Assembly (NCBI RefSeq): GCF_013155335.1 | Contig: NZ_JABJQZ010000001.1 | Coordinates: forward strand, 1,302,001-1,366,000 | DNA from: Nocardioides sp. zg-1230 | GTDB taxonomy: Bacteria > Actinomycetota > Actinomycetes > Propionibacteriales > Nocardioidaceae | Length of the DNA: 64,000 nt | Direction: 5' to 3' | Shown: positions 26,504 to 34,224 of the stretch, in pieces | Layout of the letters: the number at the start of each line of letters is the position of its first letter | Position numbering within the stretch: position 1 is the first letter of the stretch | Notes under the pieces: model-generated | Databases searched by the model: none | What the model saw: only the letters and a program-made list of their open reading frames with translations | Told to the model about the DNA's origin: nothing | Made by a program: the position numbers and the translations under genes

Positions 26504-26749
26504 CAAGCCTGCTGCTGAGCGGTGCGGGACGCAGGTTCTCAGCGACCGGAACATGTCTCACTCACCGCGGGCCAGACGAGCGGTGATCCACTCACATTCC
26601 TCTGCCGAGGACTATCGGTCCGCCACCGCTGACGCCGTGTCGCGCGGGTCTCGCCGGGCGAGCGGAGCCCCTGAAGCCAAGGCGGCGCAATGTGGTCGGG
26701 GCCCCGCCCGGACATGAAACGAGGGGTGTCCGATAGCGGTCAGCGGGGT

Positions 26750-26765
26750 TGTGACGGCGGTCACG
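26750..26765. promoter_or_regulatory. CRP/GlxR-like site before second GH78 gene
   Basis: TGTGACGGCGGTCACG matches TGTGA-N6-TCACA at 9 of 10 defined positions. It lies 17 bp upstream of the LacI-type dyad at 26783, mirroring the layout before the gene at 19155. Confidence 0.5.
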
Positions 26766-26782
26766 CAGCGCCTACGGTCACA

Positions 26783-26794
26783 TGAATCGTTTCA
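26783..26794. promoter_or_regulatory. LacI-type operator before second GH78 gene
   Basis: TGAATCGTTTCA is the exact reverse complement of the dyad at 19123-19134 and has one mismatch to TGAAACGTTTCA. It ends 17 nt upstream of the ATG at 26812. An ATG at 26782 overlaps this operator, so that upstream start is unlikely. Confidence 0.65.
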
Positions 26795-26811
26795 TCGTCT
26801 CGGAGGTCCTG

Positions 26812-29800
26812 ATGCCCCGTTCGCTCTCGCGCACCCGCGGCACTGCCGTCGCTCTCGCCCTGGCGCTACCGGCTGCGCTGCTCACCGTCGGCACGGCCGG
26901 CGCCGCGCCCGGCAAGCCGGGCGCCAAGCCCACCGCTCCCACCCACCTGGTCGTCGACGACCTGACCAGGCCCCTCGACGCCGCCACCACGCCGCGCTTC
27001 GGGTGGCTGCCGCAGGACGTCGACCCCGACGAGGTGCAGACCGCCTACAAGATCGAGGTCCGTGACGAGGCGGGCCGCATCGTGTGGGACACCGACAAGG
27101 TGTCCTCGCGGCAGCAGTCGTACGTCGAGTACGCCGGTGCCGACCTCGAGCGCGGGGCGGCGTACACCTGGCGTGTCCGCACGTGGGACAGCGACAAGCG
27201 TCCCTCCCCGTGGTCGGAGTGGGAGAGCTTCGAGACCGCGATCTCCGACGCCGACTGGGGTGACGCCGCCTGGATCCGCCGACCCGCCGGCAACCCCGAC
27301 GCCAGTGCATTGAGCATCGTCGACGGCCGCGGCCGGGTCAGCGGCGGCAACGTCACCATCGCGAAGGCCGGCACCGACTGGACCGACTACGTCGTCAGCA
27401 TGGACGTCACGCCGATCACCCGCGCGGCCGCGGTCGTCTTTCGCGCGCCCGACGCGGCGACCGGCTACATGTGGCAGCTGCACGCCAACGACGACGCGAT
27501 CAAGACCCACCGGATGACCGGCGGCGCCTTCCCGACCGACGCGCGCCGCACGGTGCCGTACGTCATCGACCCGGGCGTCACCTACCGCCTCGGCATCAAG
27601 GTTCAGGGCCAGACCTTCCAGACCAGCATCAACGGCACGGTCGTCGACACCTGGACCGACCCGTCGGCCACCGGCTCACGCGCCGGGACGATCGGCTTCC
27701 GCGAGGCGAGTGGGGAGGTCGCCGACTTCGACAACGTCAGCGTCACCTCGCTCGACGGCGCCTCCACGCTGTTCTCCGAGGACTTCTCCGGCGACCTCTC
27801 GAAGTGGGTCCGCGGCTCGACCGGGCAGGAGGCAGACGAGTACACGCTGGCCCGCACCGAGGTCGACGTCCCCGCCGGCGAGATCGTCCGCGCCCGCAGC
27901 TACTTGGCCGCCAGCCACACTGCCGAGCTCTACCTCGACGGCGAGCGCGCCGATCGGATGAGCAACTACGGCTACCCGAGCGAGGGCTACTACCAGGTCG
28001 CGGACGTCACCGACCTCGTTCGGCCCGGTGAGCGCCTGTCCGTCGGCGCGATGCTGCACTGGTTCAGCGCCGGCCAGGGCCGCGCCGCCGGCGTCCCGGG
28101 GCTGCTCGCCCGCATCGTCGTCGACTACGCCGACGGGTCGTCGTACGTCCTCACCACCGACGGCAGCTGGAAGGTGCGCCGCGGCCCCTACGTCCTCGTC
28201 GGCACCCGCAACGGTGAGGGGCTCTACGTCGAGCACCGCGACGGCCCCGCCGCCAAGGCCATCGGTGACTGGACCGCGGTCGGGTACGACGACAGCGGCT
28301 GGTCCGACGCGGTCGTCATCGGCAAGCACCCGGTCGCCCCGTTCACGACCCTCGAGGCGCAGCAGACCCGACTCACCGAGACCGTCGTCCACCCCGAGCG
28401 CATCCTCACCGCACAGGACGGCACCCCGGTCGCCGACTTCGGCAAGGTCATCCCGGCCCGCCCGGCGGTGCACTTCGAGCAGGGCGTCGCCGGACGGGTC
28501 GTCCCGATCCGCGCGAGCTACGGCCTCGCCACCAGCGGCCGCGTCTCCACCAGCGGCGTCGACACGCAGGGCACCAACATGTCCTTCCCCTACACCCAGG
28601 TGGCGGGCAAGCAGGACTACGCAGCCTTCGGCCACCTCGGCTTCCGGTACCTCGAGGTCCCCGGCGCCGGTGAGGACATCTCCATCGACGACGTGTCCGC
28701 CACGGTCGTGACCACCGCCTACCCCGAGGGCGGGGAGGCGACCTTCAGCTCCTCCGACGAGACCCTCGACGCAGTGTGGGACCTCATGGCCCGCTCGCTC
28801 GAGTACTCGGTCCAGGAGACCTTCGTCGACACCCCGACCCGCGAGCAGGGCCAGTTCCTGCACGACACGGTCAACATCTCCTACGGCCTGATGGCGACCC
28901 ACAGCGAGCGGGTGGCCAGCCGCCAGGCGATCCGGGAGTTCATGCTGAGCCAGGCGCGCTACTGGCGCACCGGGAACGACGCCGGGCGCTACAACGCGGT
29001 CTACCCCAACGGCGACGGCAAGCGCGACATCCCCGACTTCACCGAGGTCGTGCCCGACTGGATCTGGCGCTACTACCTCGAGACCGGGGACACGCGGATG
29101 CTCGAGCAGACGTACGACGAGCTGGCCGCGACTGCGGGCTACGTCCGCCGGCACATCGCCACCTCGGGTCCGACCCAAGGCTTGGTCACCCAGCTCTCGG
29201 GTGGCAGCGGGCAGTACCTCCACGGCATCGTCGACTGGCCGGCGCACGGTCGCTTCGGCTACGACATGACCGCCACGGCCCGTACCACCGTCAACGCCCT
29301 CGGCGTGGACGTGCTCCGCAAGGTCGCCCTGGTCGCGGAGGCCCTCGGCCGTCCCGACGCCGAGGTGGCGGCGTACCGCTCCGACGCCGACGCGCTCGCC
29401 GGCCGAATGAACGCAACGCTCCGCAAGTCCGACGGGACCTACGTCGACGGCCTGCTCGGCGACGGCTCGCAGAGCCCGCACGCCGGCCAGCACGCAACGT
29501 CGTACGCCGTCGCGCTGGGCATCGCGCCGGAGGCCGACGTGCCGGCGCTCGGCGACCACCTCGCCGGGATGGGCATGAAGCAGGGCCCGATGACGGTCCA
29601 CTGGCTCGTCGAGGCTCTGGCAGAGTCGGGTCGTGGCGACGCACTGCGGACACTGCTGACCAACGAGGACGACTACGGCTGGGCCGGCTGGCTGAAGCAG
29701 GGCGGCACCTTCACGCCCGAGGCGTGGGAGCTGAGCGGCTCGGCCAACAGCGCCTCGCACGGCTGGGGCTCGCGTGCGGCCGTCGACCTGCTGAGCGACG

Positions 29801-30111
29801 TGCTCGGCATCGACCTCGCGGCGCCTGGTGGCTCGGAGCTGTCGATCAGCATTCCCGACACCGGGTTGACGCAGGCCGAGGGAACGCGGCCCACGCAGCA
29901 CGGCACGGTCGCCTCGTCGTGGACGCGCGACGCCGCTGGCACGTCGCTGACGACGACGATCCCGGTCAACACCACCGCGATCGTCGAGCTCCCGGCCGGT
30001 GACTACACGGCGACCGGCCGCGGCGGCGCCCGCCCGGTGGAGGTCGCGGGCGGCGACGGCACCGTCCGCTACGAGGTCGGCTCCGGCACCTGGAGCTTCA
30101 CCACCGACTGA
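26812..30111 (+). CDS. Secreted alpha-L-rhamnosidase, GH78, with inserted beta-sandwich domain
   Basis: This 1099-residue exported enzyme has a signal peptide of about 31 residues (R-S-L-S-R-T-R-G, then a hydrophobic core ending A-G-A-A-P). An Ig-like domain covers about 40-145. A concanavalin/LamG-like insert covers about 165-345 (Y-M-W-Q-L-H-A-N-D-D near residue 220). Then come the rhamnosidase sandwich and an (alpha/alpha)6 catalytic domain with V-D-T-P-T-R-E-Q-G-Q-F at residues 672-682, where Glu678 aligns with the general acid of GH78. The ATG at 26812 is chosen for the GGAGG at 26802-26806. It is preceded by CRP-like and LacI-type sites and followed by a strong terminator. Confidence 0.87.
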   Translation: MPRSLSRTRGTAVALALALPAALLTVGTAGAAPGKPGAKPTAPTHLVVDDLTRPLDAATTPRFGWLPQDVDPDEVQTAYKIEVRDEAGRIVWDTDKVSSRQQSYVEYAGADLERGAAYTWRVRTWDSDKRPSPWSEWESFETAISDADWGDAAWIRRPAGNPDASALSIVDGRGRVSGGNVTIAKAGTDWTDYVVSMDVTPITRAAAVVFRAPDAATGYMWQLHANDDAIKTHRMTGGAFPTDARRTVPYVIDPGVTYRLGIKVQGQTFQTSINGTVVDTWTDPSATGSRAGTIGFREASGEVADFDNVSVTSLDGASTLFSEDFSGDLSKWVRGSTGQEADEYTLARTEVDVPAGEIVRARSYLAASHTAELYLDGERADRMSNYGYPSEGYYQVADVTDLVRPGERLSVGAMLHWFSAGQGRAAGVPGLLARIVVDYADGSSYVLTTDGSWKVRRGPYVLVGTRNGEGLYVEHRDGPAAKAIGDWTAVGYDDSGWSDAVVIGKHPVAPFTTLEAQQTRLTETVVHPERILTAQDGTPVADFGKVIPARPAVHFEQGVAGRVVPIRASYGLATSGRVSTSGVDTQGTNMSFPYTQVAGKQDYAAFGHLGFRYLEVPGAGEDISIDDVSATVVTTAYPEGGEATFSSSDETLDAVWDLMARSLEYSVQETFVDTPTREQGQFLHDTVNISYGLMATHSERVASRQAIREFMLSQARYWRTGNDAGRYNAVYPNGDGKRDIPDFTEVVPDWIWRYYLETGDTRMLEQTYDELAATAGYVRRHIATSGPTQGLVTQLSGGSGQYLHGIVDWPAHGRFGYDMTATARTTVNALGVDVLRKVALVAEALGRPDAEVAAYRSDADALAGRMNATLRKSDGTYVDGLLGDGSQSPHAGQHATSYAVALGIAPEADVPALGDHLAGMGMKQGPMTVHWLVEALAESGRGDALRTLLTNEDDYGWAGWLKQGGTFTPEAWELSGSANSASHGWGSRAAVDLLSDVLGIDLAAPGGSELSISIPDTGLTQAEGTRPTQHGTVASSWTRDAAGTSLTTTIPVNTTAIVELPAGDYTATGRGGARPVEVAGGDGTVRYEVGSGTWSFTTD

Positions 30112-30119
30112 CACCCGCG

Positions 30120-30160
30120 CGGCGTCCCGGGACCAAGAGGCCTGATGTCCCGGGACGCCG
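30120..30160 (+). terminator. Terminator-like hairpin closing the rhamnose locus
   Basis: A perfect 14-bp GC-rich inverted repeat (30120-30133 with 30147-30160) with a 13-nt loop starts 9 bases after the GH78 stop. No T-run follows, which is common in high-GC actinobacteria. Confidence 0.7.
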
Positions 30161-30226
30161 GGCCCATCGGCACTTCGCTGGCGCACCATCGAGCGATGTG
30201 CTGGGGGTGAGGTGGGAGGTGAGGTC

Positions 30227-30430
30227 ATGAACGACATGTCGAAGGTTGAGGCGATGAAGGCCGCCCGTGAGGCGAGGGACCGTGCCGGGATGTCGCGCGG
30301 GTCCTCCGCGTCGGCGATCGAGGCCGCGATGAAGCGCTACCTGAGCGCAGAGCAGTACCACGAGATGGCCGAGGGTGCCCCGCGGGCTGACAAGGGCGAG
30401 GCGCAGGACAAGGCCGACCCCGAGGAGTGA
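30227..30430 (+). CDS. Small hypothetical protein, 67 aa
   Basis: This short, highly charged and probably helical protein (K-A-A-R-E-A-R-D-R-A-G-M-S near residue 15; many Glu/Asp/Lys) has no signal or membrane segment. The ATG at 30227 is preceded by GGGAGGTGAGGTC, a strong ribosome site, so translation is likely. It stands between the rhamnose locus terminator and a TetR gene in the same direction. I do not recognise a family. Confidence 0.55.
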   Translation: MNDMSKVEAMKAAREARDRAGMSRGSSASAIEAAMKRYLSAEQYHEMAEGAPRADKGEAQDKADPEE

Positions 30431-30504
30431 GCCGCGGCGCCCGGCGCCCTGCTCCGCGCTACGGTGGGTGGTCCGTCGAAGTGCCGCGACAGGGGGACGT
30501 CAGC

Positions 30505-31257
30505 GTGAGCGAGGAAGATCCGGGCCGCGACACCTACCCGGACGCGGACCGTGCGGCGGTCCGGGACGAGCCGGCTCCGTCGGCACGGGTGCCGCTCGAC
30601 CGCGAACGAATCGTCGCGGCGGCCCTCGACTTCATCGACGCCAACGGTCTCCCGGGCCTGACGATGCGACGACTCGGCGAGCAGCTCGGGGTGGAGGCCA
30701 TGGCGCTGTACCGCTACGTCCCGAGCAAGGAGGAGCTGCTCGACGCGGTGGTGGAGTCCTTGGTCGCCCAGATCCGCGATGACGAGGTCGTCCTCGACTC
30801 GCCGCGAGACGGGTGGCAGGACTTCCTGCAGCGCTTGGCCCACGGCGTACGACGCGTTGCGCTGGCCCACCCCAAGGCCTTTCCGCTCGTAGCATCCAGG
30901 CCGGCGGAGGCGCCGTGGCTGCGCCCGCCCCTGCGCAGCCTCGACGTTGTCGAGACGTTCCTGTCGGGACTGCTGGAGGAGGGCTTCAGCGACGAAGCCG
31001 CCATCGACGGCTACCGCGCCTACACCAGCTTCCTCCTGGGGCACCTCCTCCTCGAGGTGGCCGTGCACGGCGCCGACGTGGGGCCCCTCGACGTCCTGGA
31101 CGACCAGACCGGCGAGCCCGGCCTCGCTGCCTACCCGATCGTCGCGCGGCTGCGCGGACCGCTGTCGGAGGACAGGTCCGCGATCGAGTTCGAAGAGGCG
31201 CTCGAGGCGCTCCTGGACCGGATGACCGTCGCGCGCTCCGCGCACCTGGCCGAGTGA
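30505..31257 (+). CDS. TetR-family transcriptional regulator
   Basis: This 250-residue protein has an N-terminal TetR helix-turn-helix (I-V-A-A-A-L-D-F-I-D, then T-M-R-R-L-G-E-Q-L-G-V, then A-L-Y-R-Y-V-P-S-K-E-E-L; residues about 35-80) and the helical C-terminal domain found in TetR proteins such as TetR_C-type tetracycline repressors. The GTG at 30505 has AGGGGGA upstream. The first 30 residues are an acidic, probably disordered leader. A small GC-only hairpin follows the stop. The ligand is unknown. The gene may regulate itself or the membrane-protein genes downstream. Confidence 0.85.
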   Translation: MSEEDPGRDTYPDADRAAVRDEPAPSARVPLDRERIVAAALDFIDANGLPGLTMRRLGEQLGVEAMALYRYVPSKEELLDAVVESLVAQIRDDEVVLDSPRDGWQDFLQRLAHGVRRVALAHPKAFPLVASRPAEAPWLRPPLRSLDVVETFLSGLLEEGFSDEAAIDGYRAYTSFLLGHLLLEVAVHGADVGPLDVLDDQTGEPGLAAYPIVARLRGPLSEDRSAIEFEEALEALLDRMTVARSAHLAE

Positions 31258-31404
31258 CTCGGACCCCTCCCTGAGGGGGTACGGGCTGTATGTGCCCTCT
31301 GGGCGTGGGTACGGCTTACGTCGTAAACCCATTCACCCTTGCGGTCGCCCGGCCACGTCCCCTCCCCGTGCCGGGACATCCCGGCGGCCGCGGACGGAGG
31401 ACAC

Positions 31405-32205
31405 ATGAGAGACGCACTGCGTGACGGCTTGAGCACCATTGCCGAGTTCGTGCCCAAGCTGGCGCTGTTCCTGGTCATCCTGGTCGTCGGCATCATCATC
31501 GCCAAGGTCATCGCCAAGGCGCTCAACGCGCTGCTCGAGAAGGCCGGCTTCGACCGGGCCGTGGAGCGCGGCGGGATCAAGCGCGCCCTGGCGAACTCGA
31601 AGATGGACGCCAGCGACATCGTCGCCAAGCTCATCTACTACACGCTGCTGCTGTTCGTGCTCCAGCTCGCCTTCGGCGTCTTCGGTGCGAACCCGATCAG
31701 CCGGCTCATCGAGGACGTGATCCGCTTCCTGCCCAGCCTGGTCGTCGCGATCATCATCCTGGTCGTCGCCGCCTCCATCGCGGCAGCAGTCAAGGGCTTG
31801 CTGCAGAACATGATCGGCGGCCTGTCCTACGGACGAGCGCTCGCCAACATCGCCTCCGCCTTCATCCTGTTCCTCGGCGTCGTCGCGGCGCTCAACCAGG
31901 TCGGCGTCGCCACGACGGTCACCACGCCGGTCCTCATCGCCATCCTCGCCACCATCGGCGGAGTCATCGTCGTGGGTGTCGGTGGCGGCCTGATCCGTCC
32001 CATGCAGCAGCGGTGGGAGGGCTACCTCAGCACCGCCGAGCGCGAGGCACCCCGGATGAAGGCCGAGGCCGACACCGCACCGTCGGTGCGCGACCAGGCG
32101 GCCTCCGCCGCGCAGGACCTGTCCAGCTCGAGCAGCACCACCGGCAGCACGGCGGTCTACGACCAGACCACCGACGGCTACGACGCCACGTCGCGCCAGT
32201 ACTGA
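31405..32205 (+). CDS. MscS-related membrane protein with conserved TM helices
   Basis: This 266-residue integral membrane protein has about four or five helices (residues roughly 15-38, 75-95, 108-135, 150-172, 180-200). It includes the glycine-rich L-L-Q-N-M-I-G-G-L-S-Y-G loop typical of small-conductance mechanosensitive-channel relatives with conserved TM helices. It lacks the large C-terminal beta domain of true MscS and ends in a Ser/Thr/Asp-rich tail of about 50 residues. GGAGG lies 4 nt upstream of the ATG. It heads a run of envelope/stress-type genes to 33719. A role in osmotic or envelope stress is inferred. Confidence 0.75.
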   Translation: MRDALRDGLSTIAEFVPKLALFLVILVVGIIIAKVIAKALNALLEKAGFDRAVERGGIKRALANSKMDASDIVAKLIYYTLLLFVLQLAFGVFGANPISRLIEDVIRFLPSLVVAIIILVVAASIAAAVKGLLQNMIGGLSYGRALANIASAFILFLGVVAALNQVGVATTVTTPVLIAILATIGGVIVVGVGGGLIRPMQQRWEGYLSTAEREAPRMKAEADTAPSVRDQAASAAQDLSSSSSTTGSTAVYDQTTDGYDATSRQY

Positions 32206-32286
32206 GCACCACTTCAAACGATCACCCAACCGGCGCGGTGACGCTCCCTCGTCGCCCGCCACGGATCCACAGAGGAGAACACGAAG

Positions 32287-33090
32287 ATGAACACCAACAA
32301 CCACGACCGCTTCATCGGCCAGACGCTCTACTCCAGCGACAACGAGAAGGTCGGCAAGATCGGCCAGGTCTACCTCGACGACGACACCGACCGTCCCGAG
32401 TTCCTCACCGTCAACACGGGCCTGTTCGGCATGAACGAGTCGTTCGTCCCGGCCGCCGATGCCGAGGTCAACGGGGACGGCGTACGCGTCCCGTTCACCA
32501 AGGACCAGATCAAGGACGCGCCGAACGTCGACGTCGACAGCGGCCACCTCGACCAGTCCGAGGAGCAGCGCCTCTACAGCCACTACGGCATGACCTACAC
32601 CGAGCGCACCAGCGACTCCGGCCTGCCCGCGGAAGGCACCACCGCCACCACCGGCACGACCGACACCTTCACCGGCGAGGGCCACGACACCTCGGGGCCG
32701 AACACCGACGAGGCGATGACCCGCTCGGAGGAGCGCCTCGACGTGGGTACGACGTCGCAGGAGGCCGGCCGCGCCCGCCTGCGCAAGTACGTCACCACCG
32801 AGCAGGAGACCGTGACGGTCCCGGTGAAGAAGGAGCGGGCCGTCCTCGAGACCGAGCCCATCACCGAGGCCAACCGTGACGAGGCCACGTCCGGCCCGGA
32901 CATCTCCGAGGAGGAGCACGAGGTGGTCCTGACCGAGGAGCGCCCCGTCGTCGGCAAGACCGCCGAGCCGGTGGAGCGCGTCAAGCTCGGGACGGAGACG
33001 GTCACCGACGAGGAGACCGTCACCGAGGAGGTCCGCAAGGAGCACATCGAGGCAGAGGGCGACGTCGACGACCGTCGAGGCAACCTGTGA
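32287..33090 (+). CDS. PRC-barrel and DUF2382 domain protein
   Basis: This 267-residue soluble protein has an N-terminal PRC-barrel domain (residues about 8-85; I-G-Q-T-L-Y-S-S-D-N-E-K-V-G-K) and a C-terminal DUF2382/YsnF-like domain (about 150-262; L-R-K-Y-V-T-T-E-Q-E-T-V-T-V-P-V, and repeated E-E-x-V motifs). A low-complexity Thr/Gly linker joins them. Proteins of this type are common in stress and desiccation regulons. No enzymatic site is visible. GAGGAGAA precedes the ATG. The stop overlaps the next start (GTGA), so the two are coupled. Confidence 0.85.
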   Translation: MNTNNHDRFIGQTLYSSDNEKVGKIGQVYLDDDTDRPEFLTVNTGLFGMNESFVPAADAEVNGDGVRVPFTKDQIKDAPNVDVDSGHLDQSEEQRLYSHYGMTYTERTSDSGLPAEGTTATTGTTDTFTGEGHDTSGPNTDEAMTRSEERLDVGTTSQEAGRARLRKYVTTEQETVTVPVKKERAVLETEPITEANRDEATSGPDISEEEHEVVLTEERPVVGKTAEPVERVKLGTETVTDEETVTEEVRKEHIEAEGDVDDRRGNL

Positions 33091-33719
33091 GCACGAGCGC
33101 GGACCAGCCGCGCCACGTCGGCGGTGACGTGGACCACGACCGGGACGGCGTTCCCGACCGGCACACGGTCCTCGCCCGCGAGAAGGAGGAGCACGGCGGC
33201 ATCAAGTGGGGCTCGGCCTTCTTCGGCTGGCTCACCGCCGCCGGCACCGCCATCCTCGTGACCGCACTGCTCAGCGCGATCGGTACGGCTGTCGGGCTCG
33301 GGGCTCTCTCCGGCCCGCAGCAGGCCGAGCGTGAGGCGTCGCAGAACGCCGAGACGGTGGGCATCATAGGTGCTGTCGCGCTCCTGGTGATCCTGTTCGT
33401 CGCCTACTACGCAGGCGGGTACGTCGCCGGCCGGATGGCACGCTTCGACGGCGCCAAGCAGGGCGTCGCCGTCTGGCTCTGGGCGTTGATCATCGCCGTC
33501 GTCGTAGCCGTCGTCGTGGCGATCGCGGGCAGCGAGTACAACGTGCTGTCGCAGCTCAACAGCCTGCCGCGCGTGCCGGTCAGCGAGGGCGATCTCGCAA
33601 CCGGCGGGATCATCACGGCAGTGGCCGCGGTCATCGCCAGCCTCGGCGGCGCGATCCTCGGCGGCCTGGCCGGGATGCGGTTCCACCGCAAGGTCGACCG
33701 CACCGGTCTGGGCGGCTGA
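33087..33719 (+). CDS. Hypothetical membrane protein, four TM segments
   Basis: This 210-residue protein has an acidic, His-containing cytoplasmic N-terminus (about 45 residues) and then four hydrophobic segments (about 48-72, 92-113, 128-150, 175-198). The fourth is glycine-rich like small-residue packing helices. It is translationally coupled to the PRC/DUF2382 gene by GTGA. Similar pairs of a DUF2382 protein and a small membrane protein suggest a joint envelope function. No specific activity is visible. Confidence 0.7.
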   Translation: MSTSADQPRHVGGDVDHDRDGVPDRHTVLAREKEEHGGIKWGSAFFGWLTAAGTAILVTALLSAIGTAVGLGALSGPQQAEREASQNAETVGIIGAVALLVILFVAYYAGGYVAGRMARFDGAKQGVAVWLWALIIAVVVAVVVAIAGSEYNVLSQLNSLPRVPVSEGDLATGGIITAVAAVIASLGGAILGGLAGMRFHRKVDRTGLGG

Positions 33720-33734
33720 GCCGCCTCGTCCGTG

Positions 33735-33768
33735 ACCGCCCGTCCCTCCTGCTGGAGGGGCGGGCGGT
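33735..33768 (+). terminator. Terminator-like hairpin
   Basis: A 15-bp stem with one mismatch (33735-33749 with 33754-33768) and a 4-nt loop TGCT begins 15 bases after the membrane-protein stop. It probably ends the 31405-33719 transcript. Confidence 0.7.
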
Positions 33769-33816
33769 TCCGCGCGTGCACTCCCCGTCCCCGTGATGTC
33801 GTGCGAGGGTGGCCAG

Positions 33817-34224
33817 ATGATCAGTGACGACCGGTTCGACCACCTGATGGAGCTCGTGGTGCACGGCTTCGAGATCGCCGGGGTGGTCGTCCTGGTCGTC
33901 GGAGCGCTCGGCGCCTTCGCCCACGCGGCCGTGATCGCGCGTCGCAGCGGCCCGTCCGCGGCGTACGAGACCGCTCGGCGCAGTGTGGGGCGAGCCATCC
34001 TCCTGGGGCTCGAGCTGCTGATCATCGCCGACATCGTCCTGACGATCACCGTGGACCCCACCCTCGACAGCGCCCTCGCCCTGGGACTCATCGTGGTCGT
34101 CCGGACGTTCCTCAGCTTCTCGCTCGAGGTCGAGCTCGAGGGCACCCTGCCGTGGCGCAGACGACCGCCCTCGCCTGACGACGCAGCGCAGCCTCAGTCG
34201 GCGACGGCGTCCCGTCGCCGGTAG
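33817..34224 (+). CDS. DUF1622 family membrane protein
   Basis: This 135-residue protein has three hydrophobic segments (residues about 15-37, 62-84, 88-105) in the arrangement of the DUF1622 family (A-R-R-S-V-G-R-A-I-L-L-G-L-E-L-L-I-I-A-D near residue 58). The function of the family is unknown. The ATG at 33817 is chosen because GAGGGTGG lies upstream. An ATG at 33796 in frame lacks a good site. Its 3' end overlaps the convergent ABC-permease gene by about 30 bp. Confidence 0.75.
   Translation: MISDDRFDHLMELVVHGFEIAGVVVLVVGALGAFAHAAVIARRSGPSAAYETARRSVGRAILLGLELLIIADIVLTITVDPTLDSALALGLIVVVRTFLSFSLEVELEGTLPWRRRPPSPDDAAQPQSATASRRR

Larger units (their letters stand above)
26331..26811. other. 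481-bp intergenic region with lutC remnant and promoter sites
   Basis: No intact gene is seen here. The first 90 bases after the GH106 stop show nothing recognisable. A decayed lutC 3' fragment follows (about 26421-26503). The next 250 bp are unremarkable except for a TGAAACGAG half-site near 26715. The last 60 bp hold a CRP-like box and a LacI-type dyad serving the GH78 gene. Confidence 0.7.

Noticed and set aside
26404..26586. 60-codon frame after the second GH106 gene as a real small gene
   Set aside because: Its only recognisable part is the lutC terminus after a frameshift. There is no ribosome site, and the frame contains no complete domain.
26782..26811. Ten-codon longer start for the second GH78 gene
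   Set aside because: The ATG at 26782 lies in the LacI-type dyad and lacks a ribosome site. GGAGG just before 26812 and a normal signal peptide support the later start.
31316..31326. TTACGTCGTAA palindrome upstream of the MscS-like gene as an operator
   Set aside because: The 5-bp arms are short, and no second copy was seen near the TetR gene or elsewhere in the region, so chance cannot be excluded.
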